Assembly: GCA_029212905.1 (NCBI GenBank) | Contig: JARGPB010000002.1 | Span: forward strand, 196,111 to 260,110 | Direction of reading: 5' to 3' | Length of the DNA stretch: 64,000 nucleotides | DNA from: Thalassovita sp. | GTDB lineage: Bacteria > Pseudomonadota > Alphaproteobacteria > Rhodobacterales > Rhodobacteraceae | Shown here: one piece after another, positions 1-9,355 of the stretch | Layout of the letters: every line of letters starts with the position of its first letter | Numbering within the stretch: position 1 is the stretch's first letter | Translations under genes and position numbers: made by a program | The notes under the pieces: model-generated | What the model saw: only the letters and a program-made list of their open reading frames with translations | What the model was told of the DNA's origin: nothing | Database searches by the model: none

Positions 1-586
1 GCGTTTGGCTGGCACGCCACGCGGCCCAGGCCTCGGGCGTGTCCAGATCGACAAGAGCGTGCTGATCGGGCAGGGGCACCAGATGCACCCGCTGCCTGTG
101 CCGCACGATCACCGATTTCGCGCCTGCATCGCCACGCAGCTCGAACAATTCGCGCAACAGATCCTGTGGGAAAATCACCGGATGGCCGGGCACGCCGTCC
201 GCGCTGGCTCCGCGCGTGATTGCGCCAGGCTGATGGGCGCGCCAGACCGTTGCCAGATCTTCGGACGTCAATTCGGGCATATCCGCAGGCAGGATCATCA
301 CGTCACCGGCCCCCTCGGGCAGCGCCGAAATCCCCGTCCGGATCGAGGCCGCCATGCCTTCGTCCGCCTCGGGCACCCAGATCGGGCGCACGTTCCCCAG
401 ACAGGCGACACGCGGGTGTGCCGCATCGGGCAGGCAGACAAAGACCTGTTTGCTTGCGCCCAAAGCCCGCTCAACCATCACTTGAAGAAGCGGTTCATTC
501 CCGATCAATTCCAGTAGCTTATCGCGCATACCTCCCATGCGGGATGAATGCCCGGCGGCCAGAATCAGGATCACGGGGTCGCTCAT
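1..586 (-). CDS. MocA/MobA-like nucleotidyltransferase (partial)
   Basis: The reverse strand encodes at least 195 residues from an ATG at 586 with no stop before the window edge, so the C-terminus may be missing a few residues. The N-terminus reads LILAAGHSSRMG followed by DKLLE, the nucleotide-binding signature of the molybdenum cofactor nucleotidyltransferase family, and later MILPADMPELT carries the metal-binding aspartates. The family transfers CMP or GMP to molybdopterin in the cytosol. MocA (cytidylyl) fits better than MobA because of the PxxHPVIF-like segment, but I cannot separate them firmly. The start codon overlaps the stop of the upstream CorC-like gene by 4 bases (ATGA), which suggests translational coupling. 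Confidence 0.8.
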   Translation of the reverse strand, partial: MSDPVILILAAGHSSRMGGMRDKLLELIGNEPLLQVMVERALGASKQVFVCLPDAAHPRVACLGNVRPIWVPEADEGMAASIRTGISALPEGAGDVMILPADMPELTSEDLATVWRAHQPGAITRGASADGVPGHPVIFPQDLLRELFELRGDAGAKSVIVRHRQRVHLVPLPDQHALVDLDTPEAWAAWRASQT

Positions 587-1881
587 TGGGGCCGGATTTT
601 CAGATTGGTGATGCGGTTGCCGTCGCGCCCGCGCACCTCGAACCGGAAGCCGTGGAAGTTGAACACCTGTCCCACGTCCGGGATCATCTGAGCCTCGTGG
701 ATCACCAGCCCCGCGATCGTGTTGGCCTCTTCGTCGGGCAAGGACCAGTCGGTCGCGCGGTTCAGGTCGCGGATCGTCATGGCGCCCTCGATCAGGAAAT
801 GGCCCTCTTTGGTTTTCTGGATCGGGTGGTCGGCGTCGGGGTCGAATTCATCGGTGATTTCGCCGACGATTTCCTCAAGGATATCCTCCAGCGTGATCAG
901 CCCTTCAAGCGACCCATATTCATCCACCACCAGCGCGAAATGCGTCCGGCGGCGCAGGAATTGCCGCATCTGGTCGTCCAGCGTCGTGGTGTCCGGGATG
1001 AAATAGGGCGGCATTGCCACGTCCTGAATGCTGAATTCCGTCAGCCCGTTCGCCTGAGGCCCAAAGGCCAGTTTATGCATCCCGCGCAGCAGGTCCTTGG
1101 CATGGACGACCCCCACGATATTGTCCGGGTCGCCCTGAAAAACCGGTAGGCGCGTGTGGTTGCTTTGCAGACATTGCGACAGGATCTGCTCGGGGCTGTC
1201 ATCGGCGTTGATCATCTCGATCTGGCTGCGGTGGAGCATGATTTCCTCGACCGCGCGTTCCGACAGATCCAGTGCGCCCAGGATACGGTCGCGGTCTTCT
1301 TTTTCGACCACGCCTTCGGAGTGGCCCAGATACAGCGCCCCGGCGATTTCCTCGCGGACGGCCAGAATATGGCTGTCGGGGTCGGCCTTGATGCCGAACA
1401 CCCGCAGCACCAGCCGCACCAGCCAGCGCACGGCCGTCACCATCGGTGAAAACACCGTGATCACCACCTGAATGATCGGCGAGACCCCCGCCGCGGCGCG
1501 CTCGGCGTTGGTGATGGCATAGGTTTTCGGCAGCACCTCGGCAAAGATCAGCACCAGCAGGGTCATCACCAGCGTCGCCAGCGCCACGCCGCTTTCGCCA
1601 AAGGCCCGCGTGAACAGCGATGTCGCCAGTGACGCTGCCAGGATGTTCACCAGGTTATTGCCCAGCAGAACCGACCCGATCAGCCGTTCGTTATCTTCGG
1701 TGATGTCCAGCGCCCGCTGCGCCCCGCGTGATCCCTTGTCGGCCTGGGCGCGCAATTTCCCGCGCGAGGCCGCCGTCAGCGCCGTTTCCGAGCCCGAGAA
1801 AAAGCCGGACAACACCAGCAACAGCAAAATCGAGGCGGCAGTGATCCAAAAGGCACTGTCCAAAACAGAGGTCGTTTCCAT
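583..1881 (-). CDS. CNNM/CBS/CorC-domain membrane protein
   Basis: This 432-residue protein has the layout of the HlyC/CorC (CNNM, formerly DUF21) family: an N-terminal membrane domain with a first helix at about residues 10-30 and further helices to about 165, a pair of CBS domains in the middle (IMLHRSQIEMI, then TLDDQMRQF and ALVVDEYGSLEGLITLEDILEEIVGEI), and a C-terminal CorC_HlyC domain ending near the stop. Members are linked to magnesium or cobalt efflux and older annotations call them hemolysins. The substrate cannot be read from the sequence. It lies between xerD (60-base gap) and the nucleotidyltransferase (4-base overlap) on the same strand. Confidence 0.88.
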   Translation of the reverse strand: METTSVLDSAFWITAASILLLLVLSGFFSGSETALTAASRGKLRAQADKGSRGAQRALDITEDNERLIGSVLLGNNLVNILAASLATSLFTRAFGESGVALATLVMTLLVLIFAEVLPKTYAITNAERAAAGVSPIIQVVITVFSPMVTAVRWLVRLVLRVFGIKADPDSHILAVREEIAGALYLGHSEGVVEKEDRDRILGALDLSERAVEEIMLHRSQIEMINADDSPEQILSQCLQSNHTRLPVFQGDPDNIVGVVHAKDLLRGMHKLAFGPQANGLTEFSIQDVAMPPYFIPDTTTLDDQMRQFLRRRTHFALVVDEYGSLEGLITLEDILEEIVGEITDEFDPDADHPIQKTKEGHFLIEGAMTIRDLNRATDWSLPDEEANTIAGLVIHEAQMIPDVGQVFNFHGFRFEVRGRDGNRITNLKIRPQ

Positions 1882-1941
1882 GGGGTTCCATCTTTATTCG
1901 TCGCTACGGTTATGGGGATCAATGCCGGCGTGATCAAGGGA

Positions 1942-2883
1942 TCAGCCGCGATTGTCGCCCCGCGCCAGCGGGTGGTGGGTCAGAACCAGCTCTTTGAGCC
2001 GCTCATCCAGCACATGCGTATAGATTTCCGTGGTTGATACATCCGCATGGCCCAGCAAGGTCTGGATCGCCCGCAGATCCGCGCCATTGGCCAGCAGATG
2101 CGTCGCAAAGGCGTGCCGCAGCGTGTGTGGCGTCACCGTGTCGGGCGATACGCCCGCCGCCACGGCCAGTTCCTTGATCAGCGCGAAAAACCTGTGTCGC
2201 GTCAGATGCCCCGCCTTGCCGCGCCCCGGAAACAGGAATTTCGAGACGGGCTGCCCCTTGGCCTTTTGCGCCTCGGCCTCTTCGGCCAGGGCTGCGCGCC
2301 ATACGGTCAGGGCCTCGCGGGCGGGGGGTGACAGCGGCACCATGCGCTCCTTGCCGCCCTTGCCCATGATCAACAGCATCCGCGGATCGCCATGCGTCGC
2401 CGCCAAGGGCAGCGACACCAGTTCCGTCACCCGCATCCCCGTGGCATAGAGCAGCTCCATCAGACAGGTATTCCTCAGCCGGTCCGCAGGGCTGCGCCCG
2501 GTCACACGCGCCGCCTGAAGCAGTCGTTCAACATCCTCGATGGACAGGACCTTGGGCAGCTTTTTGGCGCGCCCCGGCCCCTTGATCTGGATTGCCGGGT
2601 TGTCTTCGCGCCAACCTTCCTCAAAGGCAAAGCGGTACAGTTGTTTCACCGCCGACAGCCGTCGCGCGCGGGTGGCCTGCGCCAGCCCCTGCGCGTCGCA
2701 GAACACCAGATAGGATTCAATATCGGGCCGCCCAAGCGTCTGAAACTCCAGCCCCTGCGCCTGCGTCCAGTCGGCGAAATCCTTCAGGTCGCGCCCATAG
2801 GCCAACAGGGTGTTCGTCGCGGCCCCCAGTTCCGCAGCCTGCGCCTCCAGCAAGGCAGATATCCAGCGGTGCGGATCCATCAT
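1942..2883 (-). CDS. xerD: tyrosine recombinase XerD
   Basis: The 313 residues show the N-terminal SAM-like core-binding domain (about 5-90) and the tyrosine recombinase catalytic domain. Catalytic residues are visible as the arginine in ATGMRVTEL, the HTLRH box, the histidine in LLGHADVSTTEIY and the tyrosine in that same segment. XerD acts with XerC at dif to resolve chromosome dimers. The length is normal for Xer proteins, unlike the shorter-range phage integrase found later in the window. The xerD call rather than xerC rests on the neighbourhood: in Rhodobacterales xerD commonly sits beside aroK. Its start overlaps the stop of the upstream secreted-protein gene by 4 bases. Confidence 0.88.
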   Translation of the reverse strand: MMDPHRWISALLEAQAAELGAATNTLLAYGRDLKDFADWTQAQGLEFQTLGRPDIESYLVFCDAQGLAQATRARRLSAVKQLYRFAFEEGWREDNPAIQIKGPGRAKKLPKVLSIEDVERLLQAARVTGRSPADRLRNTCLMELLYATGMRVTELVSLPLAATHGDPRMLLIMGKGGKERMVPLSPPAREALTVWRAALAEEAEAQKAKGQPVSKFLFPGRGKAGHLTRHRFFALIKELAVAAGVSPDTVTPHTLRHAFATHLLANGADLRAIQTLLGHADVSTTEIYTHVLDERLKELVLTHHPLARGDNRG

Positions 2884-4394
2884 GTGGGCCTGTGCAGCAA
2901 CAGCGCCTGTAACGCGGCCTGCCGGGCCGTGTCCTCCAGTCCCAGCGCGCGGAACGTGGCCAGCGCCGTCACCAGATCCTTGGTCTCGCCGCGCATCGCG
3001 CTTTGATACAGTTGCATCGCCTGCAAGATCACCTCGCCCAGCCGGGCCTGCGTCAGGGCGGTGCTCAGCTCCAGCGGCAGGTTCGGCGACTGGAATCCGC
3101 TGACGATGGCACGTTCCAGCGCGTTGGCGGCATCGGCCGGGCGCGGGCGGCCCATGGCCAGTGACGTCATAAAGGACCGCTCGGGGAATTTCGCCCCGTT
3201 TTCCTGCGCGATCGCCTCGTATTCGGGCGACAGCAGCGCGATGGCATAGGCCAGATCGGCGACGTGTCCGCTCAGCGGCAGATGCGCCAGATCCTGCGCG
3301 AACATCCGGGCAAAGGGCACCTCAAGCCGCGCGGCCTGCATTGCGCGCCAGGCATTGGGCAGCGCCCGCGCAACGGCCCCCGGATCGGTGGATCGGATCG
3401 CCGTATCAAAGCGTTGGATCGCCTCGACCCGGTCCCAGATCCCGCCCGACGCCGCAGGCAACCGTTCCGAATAGATCCCCAACAGCCGGTTTTCAGGCAG
3501 CGCGGCGGTTTGCGCCAGACGCTCGGCGGCCTCGATCCGGGCTTTCCAGCCGGTGGTGCTGCGCAGATCGGCCACGGCAAAGGCGCGCGGCAGGGACGCG
3601 GTGGGCAGCGGTTCGCCCAGGGCCTCCCACAGGCGGAACACCAACGGCGAGGGCCGAACAGGCGGCAAGGGCAGGGGGTCGTCGGCGAATTCTTCGGGGT
3701 CCAGGAAATGCGACAGCAAGGATTGCTCTTGGGCGGACAGATCGCCCAGGGCCTGCGCCGTGCTCAGCGTCAATGCCGCCGCGCGCCAGTCCCCCATGCG
3801 CGCCGTACAGAAAATCTGTGCCGCATAGGACGGGGACAGCGCAGGGGTTTTGACCAGCTCTTCACAGGCCGTGTCCTCGTCGCCGGTCAATAATGTGGCG
3901 TCAAACCAGCGCGCAAACAGCGGCCGCGTCGTGGGGCCCGCCCGTTGCAACAGCGCCTGAGCAGGCTCGACCGCGCCCAGCCCCACCAGCAGATCCAGCC
4001 GCAGCGCCAGAAACGCGCCGCTCACGCCGGTATCGGCGGGCGGTTCGGCCTCGGCCAGCAGCAGGGTGTAAAACAGCGATTGCATCGCAGGCAAATCGGC
4101 CAGTTTCTGCGCCTTCAGCAGGGCGCTGATCCGTTCGGTCGTGCTGGTTTGCCACAGATCGGCGGGCAGGCCCGTCACCTCGGGCGGTAACAGCCCGACA
4201 GAATCGCGCGCAGGCTCCCCCAGCGGAGTGACCGACACATCCGGCGTTGAAACCCCGCCCGACACGGGCGGTTCAGTGCTGGGAATGGGTTGGATCACCG
4301 GGACCGGATCGTTCAGCCAGTCAATCGCGGACAGGGGCGGCTCGGCTATCGCCAGCGACGGCAAAACCCCCAAAGCAAGCCACCTAGCCCGCAT
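2880..4394 (-). CDS. secreted hypothetical protein, helical
   Basis: I do not recognise a named family. The 504-residue product begins with a short hydrophobic stretch (LALGVLPSLAIAEP) that looks like a signal peptide with cleavage after AIA, followed by a proline-rich linker to about residue 70. The rest is rich in alanine and leucine and looks like stacked helices, possibly TPR-like or HEAT-like. It is probably periplasmic. It is sandwiched between a small membrane protein gene (11-base overlap at its start) and xerD (4-base overlap at its end), so it is part of the same transcription unit. Such a gene is often found between xerD and aroK in roseobacters, which suggests a conserved but unassigned envelope role. 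Confidence 0.6.
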   Translation of the reverse strand: MRARWLALGVLPSLAIAEPPLSAIDWLNDPVPVIQPIPSTEPPVSGGVSTPDVSVTPLGEPARDSVGLLPPEVTGLPADLWQTSTTERISALLKAQKLADLPAMQSLFYTLLLAEAEPPADTGVSGAFLALRLDLLVGLGAVEPAQALLQRAGPTTRPLFARWFDATLLTGDEDTACEELVKTPALSPSYAAQIFCTARMGDWRAAALTLSTAQALGDLSAQEQSLLSHFLDPEEFADDPLPLPPVRPSPLVFRLWEALGEPLPTASLPRAFAVADLRSTTGWKARIEAAERLAQTAALPENRLLGIYSERLPAASGGIWDRVEAIQRFDTAIRSTDPGAVARALPNAWRAMQAARLEVPFARMFAQDLAHLPLSGHVADLAYAIALLSPEYEAIAQENGAKFPERSFMTSLAMGRPRPADAANALERAIVSGFQSPNLPLELSTALTQARLGEVILQAMQLYQSAMRGETKDLVTALATFRALGLEDTARQAALQALLLHRPT

Positions 4395-4533
4395 CCAGAG
4401 TCACCGTTTCGCGCACTTCGGTCTGTTTTGGTGAAAAATCAGCGCCCAGGAATGGCCCGACATATGCGTAGGCGGTCAACCCCAATACCGCCAGAATTAT
4501 CAGGATAAACAACCATTTGATTAGACGCCCCAT
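4384..4533 (-). CDS. 49-residue membrane protein
   Basis: An ATG at 4533 on the minus strand opens a 49-residue frame ending with TAG at 4384. The product starts MGRLIKWLFILIILAVLGL, a clear single transmembrane helix with positive residues on the N-terminal side, followed by a short polar tail that ends TVTLDAG. It overlaps the start of the downstream secreted-protein gene by 11 bases, which argues that it is a real translated leader cistron. No function can be assigned; a small inner-membrane partner of the next gene product is only a guess. Confidence 0.6.
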   Translation of the reverse strand: MGRLIKWLFILIILAVLGLTAYAYVGPFLGADFSPKQTEVRETVTLDAG

Positions 4534-4657
4534 GTCTTCTGCCCGTTATTTTCTGTGTGTGCATTTTTCCCAACTTATAACTGGCCTTTCTGACAAGATC
4601 ACGTCATTCATCCGTGAACATTGAAAAACGGCGCAAGATAGCCGAAAAGGCGCATCA

Positions 4658-5203
4658 ATGAGCTGGAATTTGAATAAAACGGTCGTGCTTGTGGGCATGA
4701 TGGGGGCGGGTAAAACCGCAGTGGGCAAGGCGCTGGCGCTGCGGCTGGGCGTGCCCTTTCTCGATTCGGACGCTGAAATCGAGACCGCCGCCAACATGAC
4801 TGTCGCTGAGATCTTTGCCCGCGACGGCGAACCCTTCTTTCGGACCAAGGAAACTCAGGTGATCCAGCGTCTGCTGGAAAACGAACGCTGCATCCTGTCC
4901 ACCGGCGGTGGGGCCTTCATGGCCGATCAGAACCAGCAGATGATCGCGGACAAGGGCGTTGCCGTCTGGTTGAACGCTGATTTGCCCCTGCTCTGGCAGC
5001 GCGTCCGCCACAAGGACACGCGCCCCTTGCTGCGTACGCCCGATCCGCTGGGCACGCTGCGCGATCTCTATGACCGCCGCACCCCGATTTACGCCCGTGC
5101 CGATTTGGCGGTAGAGGTGCAGCCGAAATTCTCGATCGAGGACACGGCCTCTCGGGTGATCGAGGCGCTGTTGTCCCGCCCAGATGTGTTGGAGAAAACC
5201 TGA
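4658..5203 (+). CDS. aroK: shikimate kinase
   Basis: This 181-residue cytosolic enzyme phosphorylates shikimate at the 3-hydroxyl with ATP, the fifth step of the shikimate pathway. The Walker A motif GMMGAGKT lies at residues 13-20, the substrate-binding DSDAEIE at about 36-42, and the STGGGAF glycine motif near residue 90. The length is normal. It starts a plus-strand unit whose next gene, aroB, begins directly after its stop codon, so the two are co-translated. The 123-base gap to the divergent minus-strand unit should hold both promoters, but I could not pick out clear hexamers. Confidence 0.95.
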   Translation: MSWNLNKTVVLVGMMGAGKTAVGKALALRLGVPFLDSDAEIETAANMTVAEIFARDGEPFFRTKETQVIQRLLENERCILSTGGGAFMADQNQQMIADKGVAVWLNADLPLLWQRVRHKDTRPLLRTPDPLGTLRDLYDRRTPIYARADLAVEVQPKFSIEDTASRVIEALLSRPDVLEKT

Positions 5204-6316
5204 ATGATGGAAACCGTCCATGTTGGCCTGGAAGGGCGTGAATATGACATCCATATCGGCCCCGGATTGCTGGCGCGCTCGGGCGGGTTGATCGCGCCGT
5301 TGCTGCGCCGTCCGCGTGTGGCAATTGTCACCGATGAAAACGTCGCGGCCCTGCATCTGGATACGTTAAAGAACGGCCTGCAAGCCGCTGGTATAGAAAG
5401 CGTTTCCTTGGTTTTGCCTGCGGGAGAATCCACCAAGAGCTGGCCGCATTTCACCCGCACCGTTGAATGGCTGCTGGACCAGAAAGTCGAGCGCAACGAC
5501 GTCGTTTTGGCCTTTGGTGGCGGTGTGATCGGTGATCTGGTCGGCTTTGCCGCGGCTGTCTTGCGTCGCGGCGTGCGCTTTGTGCAGCTGCCCACCAGCC
5601 TTTTGGCGCAGGTGGACAGCTCGGTCGGTGGTAAGACCGGCATCAACGCGCCACACGGCAAGAACCTGATCGGCGCCTTCCATCAGCCTTCGTTGGTGCT
5701 GGCCGATACCGAGGTTCTGGGCACCCTGACGGAACGCGATTTCCTGGCCGGCTATGGCGAGGTCGTGAAATACGGACTTCTGGGGGATTTTGAATTCTTT
5801 CAATGGCTTGAGGGCAATGCTTCACGCGCTGCCTCGGGTGATATGGACGCGCGGATTTACGCTGTGAAACGCTCGGTCCAGATGAAGGCCGACATTGTTG
5901 AACGGGACGAGACCGAACAGGGCGATCGCGCGCTTTTGAACCTTGGGCACACCTTCTGTCACGCGCTGGAATCGGCCACGGGCTACTCTGATCGGCTGTT
6001 GCACGGCGAGGGCGTCGCCATCGGTTGCGCCTTGGCCTTTGAGGTTTCCGCCCGCATGGGGCTGTGTTCCCAAGAAGACCCCAGCCGGTTGCGCGCCCAT
6101 TTGCGCGACATGAAGACCAAGGTGGATCTCTCTGATATTGCTGGTGAATTACCGGACGCGGATGCGTTGATTACGCTGATGGGACAGGACAAAAAGGTCG
6201 TCGATGGCCAGATCCGGTTCATCATGGCGCGCGGCATCGGGCAGGCGTTCGTGACCAAGGACGTGGACCTTGGCATTGTCCGCGACGTTCTCCAAGAGGC
6301 GCTGGCCGCGCGCTAA
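5204..6316 (+). CDS. aroB: 3-dehydroquinate synthase
   Basis: The 370-residue product converts DAHP to 3-dehydroquinate with NAD+ as cofactor, the second step of the shikimate pathway. Recognisable signatures are the NAD-binding GGGVIGDLVGFAA, the VQLPTSLLAQVDSSVGGKTGIN block, and metal-ligand regions GYGEVVKYGL, NLGHTFCHALE and HGEGVAIG. The length is typical. It follows aroK with no gap (stop codon at 5201-5203, ATG at 5204). A second ATG at 5207 is an equally possible start. The pair supplies chorismate for aromatic amino acids. Confidence 0.95.
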   Translation: MMETVHVGLEGREYDIHIGPGLLARSGGLIAPLLRRPRVAIVTDENVAALHLDTLKNGLQAAGIESVSLVLPAGESTKSWPHFTRTVEWLLDQKVERNDVVLAFGGGVIGDLVGFAAAVLRRGVRFVQLPTSLLAQVDSSVGGKTGINAPHGKNLIGAFHQPSLVLADTEVLGTLTERDFLAGYGEVVKYGLLGDFEFFQWLEGNASRAASGDMDARIYAVKRSVQMKADIVERDETEQGDRALLNLGHTFCHALESATGYSDRLLHGEGVAIGCALAFEVSARMGLCSQEDPSRLRAHLRDMKTKVDLSDIAGELPDADALITLMGQDKKVVDGQIRFIMARGIGQAFVTKDVDLGIVRDVLQEALAAR

Positions 6317-6358
6317 TCCTCTGGCGTTTCGCCTGTCCCTCGCGATAGGTTGGCCAGC

Positions 6359-8107
6359 ATGAAACGGGATCTGCGCAGACGTCTGGCGATATTGCTGATC
6401 TTTCTGGGGGCCGTCGCGGGCTTTGCCGGGGGGGTTGGGCGCTATGGCTATTTGCAGGCGCTGGATCAATTGGCGCAGCGCGGGGAATCGGACCTTAAAC
6501 TTGCCGCGGACCGCCTGACGGGGCAGCTTCAGCTGTATCAGCAGCTGGCGGTTTTGATGGCCAAGCATCCCGCCGTGACGGGGTATCTGTCGGGTATTCA
6601 GTCGGGGCCGTCGGATGCGCTGTTGCAACAGGCCGCTGATATGACCGGCGCGATGGATGTCATGCTTACGGATACGGACGGGCGGATTTTGGTCCGCGCG
6701 CATCAGTTTACCTCGCAGGATGTTTCGGGCACCCCGTATTTTCAGCGCGCCATGCAGGGCGCCCTGGGCGAGGCGCATGGCATCAATGCCGACACGGGGT
6801 TGCGCGCGTATTATTTTGCCGCTCCGGTGTTTCGCCGCACCGGGCAGGTGGGCGGTGCGCTGATCGTGATCGCCAATATTGGGCGGGTCGAGGCCGAATG
6901 GCGCGGCGCGCGCCCGGCGGTGTTTTTCTCGGACAAACAGGGCGAGGTCTTTGTCACCAACCGCTCTGAGCTGTTGTTCTGGCAGCGCAGCGCGCGGGGG
7001 CTGACGCCGCCCGATGGCTCGGTTCAGGATTTCACCCAGCGCACTGTCGGGCCGCATCGGATCTGGGCTGAAAACTGGTCGCCCTATGTGCCGACCCGTG
7101 CGCTGCATCTCAGCCGGCATCTGCCTGAGATCGCCATGACCGCCGAGGCCCTGATTGACGTCGATCCCGCGCTGCGTCTGGCGTGGTTGCAGGTGGCTGT
7201 CACCGCAGCCGTCTGTCTGGCCTTTGGCGCGCTGCTGTTTTTGGCCACCGAGCGCCGCCGCACCCTTGCGCTGGCCAATGCCCGCCTCGAAGGGCGTGTT
7301 GCGGAACGCACCGCCGAGCTGTCCCAGACCAACCACGCTCTCCGACACGAGGTCGCCGAGCGCACCGCCGCCGAGCTGGCCCTGAAAAAGGCGCAGGACG
7401 ATCTGGTGCAGGCCGGAAAGCTCTCGGCGCTGGGGCAGATGTCGGCGGGTATCAGCCACGAGCTGAACCAGCCCCTGATGGCGATCCAGCAGTTTGCCGA
7501 AAACGGATCGGCCTTTCTGGAGCGGGGCAAACCCGACACCGCCGCGCAGAATCTGACCCGGATCAGCGCCATGGCCAAACGCATGGCCCGCATCATCAAG
7601 AACCTGCGCGCCTTTGCCCGTCAGGAATCCGAACCCGTCGCGCGGGTCGATCTGGTTTCGGTCGTTGAAACCGCGCTGGAGCTGTCGGAAACCCGGCTGC
7701 GTCAGGACAATATCCATCTGGACTGGACCCCGCCCGCGATGCCCCTGCACGTCATGGGCGGCGAGGTCCGCCTGGGTCAGGTTCTGGTGAATTTGATCGG
7801 CAACGCCGCCGACGCCATGGCTGGGCTTGAAAACAAAAACATCGCGATTTCCCTGCGGCGCGAGGGCGCGAAAATCTGCATGGACGTGGCCGATACAGGC
7901 CCCGGCATCCGCGAGCCAGAGCGGATTTTCGACCCGTTCTATTCCACCAAAGAGGTCGGCGCCTCCGAAGGCATGGGCCTGGGGCTTTCCATTTCCTATG
8001 GTCTGGTCCAAAGCTTTGGCGGGGCCATTCGGGGCCGCAACCGCGCGCGGGGCGGCGCGATTTTCACGGTCGAGCTGACCGCAGCCGAGGGGGTTCAGGC
8101 AGCATGA
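6359..8107 (+). CDS. dctB: C4-dicarboxylate sensor histidine kinase DctB
   Basis: The product (582 residues from the ATG at 6359; a TTG at 6350 is less likely) is an inner-membrane sensor kinase. A transmembrane helix near residues 6-26 and another near 272-293 bracket a periplasmic sensor domain of the double-Cache type. A coiled coil with two AERTAE-like repeats leads to the HisKA box LGQMSAGISHELNQPLMAIQ, with phosphorylated His367, then the ATPase domain with NLIGNAADAM, DTGPGI and GMGLGLSI. It should sense extracellular C4-dicarboxylates and phosphorylate DctD. It overlaps dctD by 4 bases, and the TRAP transporter genes follow, which supports the assignment. Confidence 0.88.
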   Translation: MKRDLRRRLAILLIFLGAVAGFAGGVGRYGYLQALDQLAQRGESDLKLAADRLTGQLQLYQQLAVLMAKHPAVTGYLSGIQSGPSDALLQQAADMTGAMDVMLTDTDGRILVRAHQFTSQDVSGTPYFQRAMQGALGEAHGINADTGLRAYYFAAPVFRRTGQVGGALIVIANIGRVEAEWRGARPAVFFSDKQGEVFVTNRSELLFWQRSARGLTPPDGSVQDFTQRTVGPHRIWAENWSPYVPTRALHLSRHLPEIAMTAEALIDVDPALRLAWLQVAVTAAVCLAFGALLFLATERRRTLALANARLEGRVAERTAELSQTNHALRHEVAERTAAELALKKAQDDLVQAGKLSALGQMSAGISHELNQPLMAIQQFAENGSAFLERGKPDTAAQNLTRISAMAKRMARIIKNLRAFARQESEPVARVDLVSVVETALELSETRLRQDNIHLDWTPPAMPLHVMGGEVRLGQVLVNLIGNAADAMAGLENKNIAISLRREGAKICMDVADTGPGIREPERIFDPFYSTKEVGASEGMGLGLSISYGLVQSFGGAIRGRNRARGGAIFTVELTAAEGVQAA

Positions 8108-9339
8108 TCCGACGCGTTCTTGTGGTGGACGATGACATGGCCGTGCGCGACGCGCTGGCTCAGACGCTGGAATTGGCCGATCTTGATCCGCTGCCCGTCA
8201 GCAGCTTTATCGAGGCCAAGGACCATATCGCCCCCGATTTTGCCGGCGTCATCCTGTCCGATATGCGGATGCCGGGCCGCGATGGGTTTCACCTGCTGGA
8301 CCATGCCAAAACCATCGATTCCGAACTGCCCGTGATCCTACTGACCGGCGAGGGCGACATCCCCATGGCCGTGCGCGCGATGGCGCAGGGGGCCTTTGGT
8401 TTTCTTGAAAAACCCTGCGCCCCCGAGGATCTTCTGGCGGTGATCCTGCGCGCATTAAAGGCCCGCATTCATGTGCTGGAAAACCGGCGGATGAAGGCGC
8501 AGCTGGAAACCGGCGATCCCGCCGCGCGCCTGTTGTTTGGGGCCTCGGCCCTGTCTGAGTCCCTGCGGGCGCGCGTCCGTATCGCGGGCCAGGCCCAGAC
8601 CGAGGCGCTGGTCACCGGCCCCCCCGGTTCCGGCATTTCCAAGGTGGCCGAGGTCATCCACCTCATGTCTCCGCTGGCCAAGGGCCCTTTTGTCAAACGC
8701 TCGGCTGCGGGCATGACCCGCGAGTCCCTGGACACCGCCTTTGATGCCGCGCAGGGCGGTAGCCTGTTTCTGGATGACATCGGCAGCCTGCCGGCCGACA
8801 CGCAATATTCCCTGCTGGAACGGCTAGAGCACGCCGATGTTGTCCGCCTGATTGCCGGCACCACCGCCGATCTGCACCAGGCCGTCGAACAGGGGCGCCT
8901 GAACTCGGATCTGTTTTATCGGCTCGAGGTGATGCGCGTCCGTATCCCGTCGCTGGCGGAACGCCCCGAGGACATCCCCGTGATGTTCCGTCTCTATGTC
9001 GAACAGGCCAGCGAGCAGGCCGGCCTGACCCCGCCCGACGTCACCCCCGATGTGATCGCCCGCCTGATGGCGCAGAAATGGCCCGGCAACGCCCGCGCCC
9101 TCATGAGCGCCGCGATGCGCTTTGCTCTGGGCCTGTCCGCCGAACAGACCGACCCGACCCCAACCGAAGAGCTGGGCCTGGCCGAACAGATGGCGCGTGT
9201 TGAACGCTCGCTTTTGATTGCCGCGCTGCGCCGCGCCGAGGGGCGGGCAGGCGAGGCCGCCAGCAACCTCAAGCTCCCGCGCAAAACCTTCTATGACAAG
9301 CTGGCGCGCCACGGAATCCGCCCCGAGGCCTTTCGCTGA
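8104..9339 (+). CDS. dctD: NtrC-family response regulator DctD, degenerate AAA+ domain
   Basis: The 411-residue regulator has a receiver domain with acidic residues D10-D11, phospho-acceptor D53, T81 and K103, an AAA+-like centre, and a Fis-type helix-turn-helix at the end (RAGEAASNLKLPRKTFYDKL). The centre is atypical. The Walker A position reads GPPGSGIS, with isoleucine where the lysine should be. The stretch between GPFVKRS and the Walker B segment GGSLFLDDIG is too short to hold the ELFG and GAFTGA parts that contact sigma-54. It should still be phosphorylated by DctB and bind DNA, but sigma-54 activation seems excluded. NtrC of Rhodobacter capsulatus, which lacks GAFTGA and works with sigma-70 polymerase, is a known precedent. 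Confidence 0.85.
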   Translation: MIRRVLVVDDDMAVRDALAQTLELADLDPLPVSSFIEAKDHIAPDFAGVILSDMRMPGRDGFHLLDHAKTIDSELPVILLTGEGDIPMAVRAMAQGAFGFLEKPCAPEDLLAVILRALKARIHVLENRRMKAQLETGDPAARLLFGASALSESLRARVRIAGQAQTEALVTGPPGSGISKVAEVIHLMSPLAKGPFVKRSAAGMTRESLDTAFDAAQGGSLFLDDIGSLPADTQYSLLERLEHADVVRLIAGTTADLHQAVEQGRLNSDLFYRLEVMRVRIPSLAERPEDIPVMFRLYVEQASEQAGLTPPDVTPDVIARLMAQKWPGNARALMSAAMRFALGLSAEQTDPTPTEELGLAEQMARVERSLLIAALRRAEGRAGEAASNLKLPRKTFYDKLARHGIRPEAFR

Positions 9340-9355
9340 GTCGCTGCATTGCAGC

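Noticed and set aside
6149..8011. 620-residue open frame on the minus strand over dctB
   Set aside because: It is antisense to a clear histidine kinase with intact motifs; the translation has no recognisable domain.
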